Below are positions 1 through 6,564 of a DNA stretch of 11,020 nucleotides, one piece after another (positions within the stretch are counted from its first letter, which is position 1; every line of letters begins with the position of its first letter). The stretch is from Bacteroidales bacterium (GTDB lineage Bacteria > Bacteroidota > Bacteroidia > Bacteroidales > VadinHA17), in NCBI GenBank assembly GCA_003518245.1, contig DOZA01000063.1:6243-17262 (forward strand), read 5' to 3'. The notes under the pieces were generated by a model, which saw nothing but the letters and a program-made list of their open reading frames with translations, was not told the DNA's origin and ran no database searches. Made by a program: the position numbers and the translations under genes.

Positions 1-21
1 AGCGTTTAGCGTTCAGCTTTA
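1..21. repeat. short degenerate heptamer repeat (left block)
   Basis: Three consecutive 7-base units begin AGCGTTT, then AGCGTTC, then AGCTTTA, so the GCGTT/GCTTT core recurs at positions 2, 9 and 16. The block is cut by the window start and may continue to the left. It lies downstream of the minus-strand kinase gene, in non-coding DNA. Its reverse complement has an AACG core resembling the block at 54-88, so the two blocks are in inverted orientation. The periodicity is read directly; any function is unknown. Confidence 0.45.
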
Positions 22-53
22 GGATTTGACCTCTGATGGCGACGTATGAACTA

Positions 54-88
54 AAAACGTAAAACGAGTTACGAGTGACAAGTTAATT
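54..88. repeat. short degenerate heptamer repeat (right block)
   Basis: Units of seven bases (AAAACGT, AAAACGA, GTTACGA, GTGACAA) place an ACG or ACA core at 57, 64, 71 and 78. The block runs into the stop codon of the minus-strand kinase gene (83-85). Bases 56-66 can pair with 3-13 of the left block in 10 of 11 positions (one G-T, one A-A mismatch), with a loop of about 42 bases. A weak 3' structure for the kinase transcript is therefore possible but speculative. Nothing else is recognisable in 1-82. Confidence 0.45.
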
Positions 89-754
89 GTCAACCCGTTT
101 TTGTCCTTCTGCTGTAACGACCTGGTAAGCCTTATTTACAATAAGGTCGGCCTTGGGCTTAAGAGAGGCCACGGCCTGGTGTTCACGATCAAGTATCTTA
201 AGCCTGAATGTGCTCAATTCTTCCTTCAGTCTAATAATCTGGTTGATTTTAGTTTCCTGATATGTAAGATCAATAAAGACCCTGAGATCAATATCAGTAG
301 CATCAATGGCATATAGGCCATCAATAACAAGCAGGTCTATCTTGCCGAAATCAGTAATCAGTTTGTCCACCTGCTCGGGAATAAGGTCAATACATGGTAT
401 TACGCATTCCTGTTCTTCCCTGAAGTCACGTATCGTTTTTCTTATTTTAACCCAGTCATATTCATCAATGCCTATCCTGTCAAACCCCTTATTCCTTCTC
501 CATTCCTCCCGCAGAAGGGGCTGTATCTTATAATAATTATCTGTATGTATAACCTTTACCCTGATATTTTCCTCCTTAAGTCTCTTCCCCAGAGAATGAG
601 CAAGTTCAGATTTTCCTGATCCTGATTCACCTGAAATTCCGACAATATACCTATACCTGTTATTCTTTTTTTCCAGGTTTTTCATCACTACTTTGAAGAT
701 ATCTTCAGCAGCATTTTTATGCATATCATTTATTAAAAGGATATCACCTAACAT
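83..754 (-). CDS. P-loop kinase of the uridine kinase/phosphoribulokinase superfamily
   Basis: A 223-residue cytoplasmic protein that should transfer the gamma-phosphate of a nucleoside triphosphate to a small hydroxylated substrate. Seen: a Walker A loop GESGSGKS at residues 42-49, a TDNYYK segment at 71-76 (where uridine kinases have DSFY), a Walker B-like strand ending LLVIDGLYA at 141-149, and a C-terminal segment with KADLIVNK at 201-208 as in the superfamily. The length fits uridine kinases (about 200-230). The usual arginine-rich RRxxRD lid of Udk is not evident, so uridine may not be the substrate. The ATG at 754 overlaps the end of the HAD-GH65 gene by 7 bases (ATGTTAG), implying translational coupling. 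By inference it serves disaccharide phosphorolysis, perhaps phosphorylating the released sugar. Fold confidence is high; substrate is unknown. Confidence 0.8.
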   Translation of the reverse strand: MLGDILLINDMHKNAAEDIFKVVMKNLEKKNNRYRYIVGISGESGSGKSELAHSLGKRLKEENIRVKVIHTDNYYKIQPLLREEWRRNKGFDRIGIDEYDWVKIRKTIRDFREEQECVIPCIDLIPEQVDKLITDFGKIDLLVIDGLYAIDATDIDLRVFIDLTYQETKINQIIRLKEELSTFRLKILDREHQAVASLKPKADLIVNKAYQVVTAEGQKRVDN

Positions 755-3700
755 TCTGTCTTACTTTTTAAATTCATTTTAAAGATCCGCCCTTTCTCAA
801 GTTGAATTTTTTCACCGCAAATATGGACTTTTATTTTTTCTTTACTGCTTTTATCGGCCACTATTTCAAGACAGTCCCTGAATATTTTAAGCCTGAAATG
901 TGTTCCCCTGAAGTTAAAATTAAATCTCACCCCTTGCCAGTGATCAGGCAGGTCAGGGCAAAGTGATGGCTCTTCACCGTATAAATCAAGACCACAAAAA
1001 ACCGACAAAACCATGTATACTGTACCTGCCATTACCCCGCAATGCACTCCTTCACCTGTTGTTCCTCCCTGTATATCAACAAGATCACTACTCAAGGCCT
1101 CCATATACATATCCCATGCCAGGTCATGATCATCGAGCCGGTATGCAAGGTCAGAATGTACAAGTCTAGAAAGAGTGGAGCCATGGGTTGTTCTTGCAAT
1201 ATAATATTCGAAGTTTTTCCTGATATAGTCATCAGGTAATTCATATCCCAGTTTTTTTATTATTGAATCAGCTATTTCAAAGCCCAGGTTAAAAAATACC
1301 ATAAGCAGATCAGCCTGCTTCGATAGTTTATATTCATCAGGTGATTTACCCTCGGCTTTCAATATCCTGTCAAGCCTGTGTATATCACCATATTTCTTTC
1401 TGTATGCATCCCAGTCAAGCTCTTCAAGATCAAAATAGCCATTAAACTGCTCAATAACACCCTCATTATTAATATGGAGTATCAGGTTTGAACTGATATC
1501 TTTCCACCTTGCTTTTTCAGTGCTGCCTATATCATATTTATCCAGTAGTTTTTCTGCCTCATTTTTGTCTAACATATCTATAAACTCAATAGCCCTGCAC
1601 ATCATCCAGCTAACCATTATATTTGTATATGCATTATCGGTCAACCCTCCTTGCTTATCACCCGGAAGTTTTTCATGAAATTCATCGGGTCCCATAACTT
1701 TATGTATATGATATCCTCCGGTTTTATCATCATATTCACATTTGCTATCCCAGAACCTGCAAATTTCAAACAACATCTCCGCACCATATTTCATCATGAA
1801 TTGCATATCACCTGTAACCATGAAATAATTACACAGGTTATAAGCTATTGCCAGGCTCACATGTCTCTGCAGCCTGCTGTAGTCATCACCCCATTCGCCC
1901 GATACAGGGTTTAGGTGTACTATCTGGGTCTCTTCTCTTCCGTCACTCCCGCTCTGCCATGGGAACATTGCTCCTTTATATCCATTTTCACGTGCAGCAT
2001 CTCTTGCTTTATCCAGTCTCCTGAAACGGTACATAAGAACTGATTTTACCACTTCCGGGAAATGTATATTATACAATGGTAGTATATACAGCTCATCCCA
2101 GAAAATATGTCCTCGGTAAGCCTCACCATGCAATCCACGGGGTGGAATACCCGCATCAAGGTCTACATGATGTGGGGAGGCTGTTACCATCATATGATAA
2201 AGGTGTAGCCGTATAAGTTTTTGTGCGGCCCTATCCCCATCCACTTTTATATCCCATTCATCCCATATTTTTTTCCAGGCTTTTGCACTCAGCTCCAGTT
2301 CTCCATCATAATTGGTCATTTTTTCAAGGGCTTTCCTTGAGTGTATCTCGGGGAGGGTTACTTTTTTATCCTGGGAAGTATATATAGATACAAGTTTTTC
2401 AAATACTATTTCCTTATCCTGCTCAGCCCTGACAGTAAAATCCTGGCAGGCCTTACCTTTTGAACAGTCACAATTCATTATATCATCAAGATCTTCACTT
2501 CCGTTAAGTATATGCCTTGCAGCCATCTTGATCAGGATATTTGATTCAGTGGTCATTAACTTCATATACGACCTGTTACTTTCAATTCTTTCAGACAGAT
2601 GAGTAAGGTGTTTCTGGTTAAGCTCGCTATACCTTGATACCCCAGCATTAATATGGTTACCATCAAGTTCAGACCTGATTGTTATTTCCGCGGTATAATT
2701 AAGAGGAATCACAGTATACTTTAAAGCTGCTATATGTTTATAGTGCATCGAAGCGAATCTTGAAGAACGTACCAGCGTCAGATTACCATGTTTATCTTCG
2801 AGCTCTATCTCACGGCTTAATTCACCATTGCTGAAATTAAGTTTCCTCCTTATAACTTTTATTTTCATTTTGGATTCAGGTCCAAAACTGAACCAGTCAT
2901 CATCTCCTATTCTGAATTTTACCGGTAGCCAGTTAGGTATATTAACAAAGTCTTCATTTTCAATATCCCTTCCTGCAACGCGAGATACCAGCCTGTTATA
3001 TAAGCCTGATATATATGTTCCGGGGTAGTTAACCCTGTTGGCACGGCTTTCTTCATGTGCTCCTCTTGTTCCCAAATACCCGTTACCTATTGTTAACATT
3101 ACTTCCCTTGATCGTTCCTTATCAAAGTTATAATCGTAATATTGAAGTGACCATGAATCTTCCTGAATTCCCTTTTCGAACCATTCATTTATATCATCAA
3201 TACTAATTTCTGAAAGGTCCTCCACAACTATATCACCACCATTTACCCGTAGTTCATTGATATTATCTTCACGTGCTATACCCAGGACCAGTCCAAAGTT
3301 GCCATTCTTACCCGCCTGCACTCCGGATACTGCATCTTCCACAACAACAGACCTGCTATATTCAACACCAATCCTGTCGCAAGCTGTGGTAAAAATATCA
3401 GGCTCGGGTTTACCGTGCAGCCCCAGTTCAGCAGATACAACACCATCGATCCTGGCCTCAAAAAGGTCGAGCAGGCCTGCTGCTTCGAGCACGAGCTTAC
3501 AATTCTTGCTTGATGAAGCAACAGCAATCCTGACACCCATATCCTTCAACTCATGAATCATCTTAACTGTGGAATCAAATACCTCCACACCTTCATCTTC
3601 AAGTATTTTATTAAACATAAGGTTTTTTCTGTTGCCGAGACCACATACTGTTTCCTTTGAAGGATCATCCCCCGGATCACCGTATTCAATCTCTATACCC

Positions 3701-3921
3701 CTGGATTCAAGGAAGGAAGCAACTCCCTTATAACGTGGCTTTCCATCAACGTATGGAAGGTAATCGCCAATATGCGTAAACTCTTTGAAAGGAATCTCAT
3801 TCTCCTTTGACCATTTCTTAAGAAACTCATCAAACATTCGTTTCCATGCAGTTCCATGAACAAGAGCAGTCTTGGTAATTACCCCGTCCAGATCGAATAC
3901 AACAGCATCAAATTTCAACAT
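748..3921 (-). CDS. beta-phosphoglucomutase-like HAD domain fused to GH65 disaccharide phosphorylase
   Basis: A 1057-residue bifunctional cytoplasmic enzyme. Residues 1-250 form a HAD phosphomutase-like domain: nucleophile motif FDLDGV (9-14, Asp10/Asp12), ASSSKN (135-140), KPEPD (171-175) and VVVEDAVSG (192-200). Residues from about 255 form a GH65 phosphorylase: N-terminal beta domain with IGNGYLGTRG (278-287), then the (alpha/alpha)6 barrel with GHIFWDE (604-610), MGPDEFHE (743-750, Glu747 the expected general acid), KQAD (868-871) and the phosphate-site THGSTLS (912-918). GH65 enzymes split trehalose, maltose, kojibiose or nigerose with phosphate, giving beta-glucose-1-phosphate; the fused mutase would make glucose-6-phosphate. 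No signal peptide is seen. The adjacent trehalose-synthesis gene favours trehalose or trehalose-6-phosphate as substrate, but sequence alone does not settle this. The chosen ATG begins the HAD strand directly. Such fusions are known. Confidence 0.93.
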   Translation of the reverse strand: MLKFDAVVFDLDGVITKTALVHGTAWKRMFDEFLKKWSKENEIPFKEFTHIGDYLPYVDGKPRYKGVASFLESRGIEIEYGDPGDDPSKETVCGLGNRKNLMFNKILEDEGVEVFDSTVKMIHELKDMGVRIAVASSSKNCKLVLEAAGLLDLFEARIDGVVSAELGLHGKPEPDIFTTACDRIGVEYSRSVVVEDAVSGVQAGKNGNFGLVLGIAREDNINELRVNGGDIVVEDLSEISIDDINEWFEKGIQEDSWSLQYYDYNFDKERSREVMLTIGNGYLGTRGAHEESRANRVNYPGTYISGLYNRLVSRVAGRDIENEDFVNIPNWLPVKFRIGDDDWFSFGPESKMKIKVIRRKLNFSNGELSREIELEDKHGNLTLVRSSRFASMHYKHIAALKYTVIPLNYTAEITIRSELDGNHINAGVSRYSELNQKHLTHLSERIESNRSYMKLMTTESNILIKMAARHILNGSEDLDDIMNCDCSKGKACQDFTVRAEQDKEIVFEKLVSIYTSQDKKVTLPEIHSRKALEKMTNYDGELELSAKAWKKIWDEWDIKVDGDRAAQKLIRLHLYHMMVTASPHHVDLDAGIPPRGLHGEAYRGHIFWDELYILPLYNIHFPEVVKSVLMYRFRRLDKARDAARENGYKGAMFPWQSGSDGREETQIVHLNPVSGEWGDDYSRLQRHVSLAIAYNLCNYFMVTGDMQFMMKYGAEMLFEICRFWDSKCEYDDKTGGYHIHKVMGPDEFHEKLPGDKQGGLTDNAYTNIMVSWMMCRAIEFIDMLDKNEAEKLLDKYDIGSTEKARWKDISSNLILHINNEGVIEQFNGYFDLEELDWDAYRKKYGDIHRLDRILKAEGKSPDEYKLSKQADLLMVFFNLGFEIADSIIKKLGYELPDDYIRKNFEYYIARTTHGSTLSRLVHSDLAYRLDDHDLAWDMYMEALSSDLVDIQGGTTGEGVHCGVMAGTVYMVLSVFCGLDLYGEEPSLCPDLPDHWQGVRFNFNFRGTHFRLKIFRDCLEIVADKSSKEKIKVHICGEKIQLEKGRIFKMNLKSKTEC

Positions 3922-3945
3922 ATATTAAAACATTTTTTTATAAAA

Positions 3946-3977
3946 TTTGGTAATGATAGGCAGGTATCGTATTTTAT
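3946..3977 (+). promoter_or_regulatory. possible Bacteroidetes-type promoter for the TPS/TPP gene
   Basis: TTTG at 3946-3949 matches the Bacteroidetes -33 element. After exactly 20 bases comes TATTTTAT at 3970-3977, which matches the -7 consensus TAnnTTTG at 4 of its 6 fixed positions. The spacing is within the established 19-21 range. Transcription would start near 3984, about 70 bases before the ATG at 4056. The DNA is AT-rich, so a chance match is quite possible. I found no comparable promoter for the opposite gene. Confidence 0.28.
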
Positions 3978-3990
3978 TGAAAATTTCAAT
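3976..3990. promoter_or_regulatory. perfect inverted repeat, candidate operator in divergent gap
   Basis: ATTGAAA-A-TTTCAAT: two perfect 7-base arms around a single central A. It sits about midway in the 134-base gap between the divergent phosphorylase and trehalose synthase/phosphatase genes, overlapping the end of the possible -7 element and the expected start site. Its form suits a dimeric repressor shared by both directions. No regulator gene lies in the window, and base composition lowers its significance. Confidence 0.35.
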
Positions 3991-4017
3991 TAGAGCTTTC
4001 TGGTTTATTCTTCTGAT

Positions 4018-4039
4018 GTACAAGATTGACATTCTGTAC
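4018..4039. promoter_or_regulatory. imperfect dyad, second candidate operator
   Basis: GTACA at 4018-4022 and TGTAC at 4035-4039 form 5-base perfect arms separated by 12 bases, with two further symmetric matches inside (7 of 11 half-site positions). It ends 16 bases before the ATG at 4056, so a bound protein could block the transcript's 5' end. It could also be a coincidence. Confidence 0.22.
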
Positions 4040-4055
4040 TTAAATACCTAAAATA

Positions 4056-6269
4056 ATGAAAAAATTATTTATAGCCTCCCTTCACCTACCGGTTAAAATT
4101 TCACTTAATAATGAAGACATAGAGATAAAGCATTCAGATGGTATCTTTTTGCCGGGACTTAAGGATTTTTACAGCAAATTTGAAACTACATGGGTGGGAC
4201 ATACAGGGATTGAAAAACATGAGTGCGATGAAAAAACAAAAAGACAACTTGAAAAAGAACTGAAGAGGTATCAATGTGTCCCTGTCAAGTCTGATGCTAC
4301 GGATTATAAAAACTTCCTTCACCAGTTTTCCAGGAACACCCTATGGCCACTGTTCCACTACTTTCCCCAGGACATCTCATACAATGACAGTTCATGGGAG
4401 TCATATAATAAAGTTAATCAGCTATATGCGGAAATACTATCTTCACTTATGAAAGAAGGTGATATCCTATGGATACATGATTATCACCTTATGCTTCTAC
4501 CCAAAATGATAAGAGAACTTAAACCCGGAATATCCATAGGACTGTTTATTCATATACCATGGCCCTCTTATGAAATTTTCAGGTTATTACCATGGCGAAC
4601 GGAGATTCTTGAAGGTATGCTTGGATCCGACCTTATCGGATTTCATACTTTCGGATATGTAAGACACTTCCTCAGTAGTGTAAGAAGGTTGCTTGGTTAT
4701 GATACTGTTTTTAACAGGATATCAATTGAAGAAAGAACACTGATGATAGATGCATTTCCAAGGGGTATACATTATGAAAAATTTGCTGAAGAAGTAAAGT
4801 TATTAAAAGAAAACGGGTATAAACCCGATAATGATATCCGTAAACAGATTGAGTACCACCTGGACAAATCAAAGGAGAAAAAACTTATACTGTCTATTGA
4901 CCCCCTGGACTATACCAAGGGTATACCTCAGAGGATAAAAGCTTTTGAGCTTTTTCTAGGGCATCATCCTGAATATATTGAGAAAGTATGCCTCCTGCTT
5001 ATTGCACTGCCAACAGGTGAAACAGGCCCGGCCTATGATAATCTTAAGAGAAAGGTCGATGAGATGGTAGGTAGAATAAATGGAACCTACGGGACCATAA
5101 CCTGGACACCTATAATATATCTGAACCAGCAATTCTCACTTGAAGAATTAATAGGACTGTATGCTTATTCAAATATTGGCCTCATTCTTCCCCTGCGTGA
5201 TGGTATGAATATGGCGGCCAAAGAATATGTTGCATCACGTATTGATGGCACTGGTGTTCTTATCCTCAGTGAGCTGGCCGGTGCTGCAAAAGAGTTACAC
5301 GAAAGTATTGTGGTTAATCCCAATAACCTTGGCGCAGTGGTAAATGCTATTAAACAGGCGCTTGAAATGCCGGAGGAAGAACAGAAAAGACGAAATAAAG
5401 TAATGAATTACAGGCTTAAACGCTACACTCTTGAGAGGTGGGCAAACGATTTCCTCTCAAAGCTGGACGGGGTAAAAAAGATACAGGAGAAAACACTTAC
5501 AAGAAAGTTAAGCGATAATAATAGAAGAGATATCATTACTGCTTATAAAAAGGCGAACAGGAGAATACTGCTTCTTGACTATGATGGTACTCTTTCATGG
5601 TTCAAGAAAAATCCCGAGGATGCCAGACCTGATGAACAACTGTATAATATCATCTGGAATATTACATGTGATAAGAATAATACTGTTACAATAATCAGCG
5701 GACGTGATAAAGAAACTCTCTCCAGGTGGTTCCCTGACAAATGGAAACTGCATTTCATTGCTGAGCATGGTGTCTGGCTAAAAGAGCCCGGTGGAAAATG
5801 GCATATGATGGAACAGATCGATAATGAATGGAAAAACTCGGTACTGCCCCTGCTCGAATTCTTCGTTGACCAGACACCCCAGACATTTATTGAGGACAAA
5901 AATTTCTCACTGGTGTGGCACTACCGTAAAGCTGACCCCGACCTGGGTGTTCAGAGAGCATGGGAACTTAAGGATGAATTGCGTCACCTTACTGCTAATC
6001 TCAACCTTGAGATAATGGATGGTGATAAAGTACTTGAAATAAAATATTCAGGGATTAATAAAGGTAGAGTCGCCATTCAGAAGATAGGAAAGAACAACTT
6101 TGATTTTATCTTCGCCGTTGGCGATGACTGGACAGATGAATACACCTTTGATGCCATGCCTCAGGAAGCTTATACCATAAAGGTAGGAACCAAAACCACC
6201 AAGGCAGATTATTTTGTCAAGACTGTAGATGATGTAAGAACATTACTTAAAAAGTTTGCTGAAGAATAA
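4056..6269 (+). CDS. bifunctional trehalose-6-phosphate synthase/phosphatase (GT20-HAD fusion), atypical synthase site
   Basis: A 737-residue cytoplasmic fusion. Residues 1-470 are a GT20 (OtsA-like) glycosyltransferase, normally making trehalose-6-phosphate from UDP-glucose and glucose-6-phosphate. Residues 500-737 are an OtsB-like HAD phosphatase releasing trehalose. Conserved in GT20: FHY (100-102), Trp114, HDYHL (141-145), HIPWP (166-170), Lys288, GRING (339-343) and RDGMN...KE (381-390). Conserved in the phosphatase: DYDGTL (508-513), SGR (548-550), GDDWTDE (689-695). Odd: the N-terminal SNR motif reads SLH (His10 for E. coli OtsA Arg9), the GG loop reads DG (28-29), the ERLDY motif reads DPLDY (Pro283 for Arg262), and the TSRGD segment reads PTGET (319-323). 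These positions normally contact donor or acceptor phosphates, so kinetics or acceptor may differ. The architecture makes trehalose synthesis the default call. The gene is divergent from the phosphorylase operon. Confidence 0.85.
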   Translation: MKKLFIASLHLPVKISLNNEDIEIKHSDGIFLPGLKDFYSKFETTWVGHTGIEKHECDEKTKRQLEKELKRYQCVPVKSDATDYKNFLHQFSRNTLWPLFHYFPQDISYNDSSWESYNKVNQLYAEILSSLMKEGDILWIHDYHLMLLPKMIRELKPGISIGLFIHIPWPSYEIFRLLPWRTEILEGMLGSDLIGFHTFGYVRHFLSSVRRLLGYDTVFNRISIEERTLMIDAFPRGIHYEKFAEEVKLLKENGYKPDNDIRKQIEYHLDKSKEKKLILSIDPLDYTKGIPQRIKAFELFLGHHPEYIEKVCLLLIALPTGETGPAYDNLKRKVDEMVGRINGTYGTITWTPIIYLNQQFSLEELIGLYAYSNIGLILPLRDGMNMAAKEYVASRIDGTGVLILSELAGAAKELHESIVVNPNNLGAVVNAIKQALEMPEEEQKRRNKVMNYRLKRYTLERWANDFLSKLDGVKKIQEKTLTRKLSDNNRRDIITAYKKANRRILLLDYDGTLSWFKKNPEDARPDEQLYNIIWNITCDKNNTVTIISGRDKETLSRWFPDKWKLHFIAEHGVWLKEPGGKWHMMEQIDNEWKNSVLPLLEFFVDQTPQTFIEDKNFSLVWHYRKADPDLGVQRAWELKDELRHLTANLNLEIMDGDKVLEIKYSGINKGRVAIQKIGKNNFDFIFAVGDDWTDEYTFDAMPQEAYTIKVGTKTTKADYFVKTVDDVRTLLKKFAEE

Positions 6270-6369
6270 TTATATATTTATTAGGAATAATAAAACAGCG
6301 AACTAAAAATGTAGTGTTTTGTTAATACAGATTAATATCTTTACAGCACTTATTCTCAATAAACTAATT

Positions 6370-6564
6370 ATGAAACGCAACGTAGGAAATCTCGACAGGA
6401 TTATAAGAATTATCCTTGGACCTATTATCGGAGCAGCAGGGATAATATTTAATTCATGGCTTGGCCTTTTTGGAATTATTCCCATTGTTATAGGGCTGAC
6501 CGGTGCCTGCGGATTATACTTACCATTTGGGATAAATACGAGGAATCAAAAAGATGATAAATAA
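6370..6564 (+). CDS. DUF2892 (YgaP-like) small inner-membrane protein
   Basis: From the ATG at 6370 this encodes 64 residues. The start MKRNVGNLDRIIRIILG is typical of DUF2892, followed by two hydrophobic segments (about residues 10-28 and 29-47) separated by a short polar turn, an ACGLY segment, and a charged tail NQKDDK. DUF2892 proteins are short two-helix membrane proteins of unknown role, sometimes fused to rhodanese domains. The in-frame TTG at 6319 would add 17 residues that do not fit the family, so the ATG is preferred. No strong ribosome site precedes it. The 100-base gap after the TPS/TPP gene holds nothing clear. The gene overlaps the permease gene by 11 bases, suggesting one transcript. 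Confidence 0.75.
   Translation: MKRNVGNLDRIIRIILGPIIGAAGIIFNSWLGLFGIIPIVIGLTGACGLYLPFGINTRNQKDDK

Noticed and set aside
3257..3556. 99-codon plus-strand open frame
   Set aside because: It lies wholly inside the HAD domain of the phosphorylase fusion on the other strand, has a low-complexity Ser/Pro-rich product and no recognisable motif.
5579..5899. 106-codon minus-strand open frame
   Set aside because: It is antisense to the conserved phosphatase domain and resembles no protein family I know.
748..6269. The possibility of a new defence or mobile system in the trehalose region
   Set aside because: All genes there belong to recognised carbohydrate-metabolism families. I saw no transposase, integrase, terminal repeats, CRISPR array, tRNA or rRNA signature.
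6292..6320. Possible terminator hairpin AAAACA...TGTTTT after the TPS/TPP gene
   Set aside because: The stem has only 6 AT-rich pairs around a 17-base loop, with no following T run, so it is too weak to call.
6336..6343. TATCTTTA as a Bacteroidetes -7 element ahead of DUF2892
   Set aside because: The nearest TTTG (6318-6321) is only 14 bases upstream, outside the 19-21 spacing, so a separate promoter is unsupported.
6319..6369. Extension of the DUF2892 gene to an in-frame TTG at 6319
   Set aside because: The extra 17 residues are not family-like, and the ATG at 6370 begins exactly at the typical DUF2892 N terminus.
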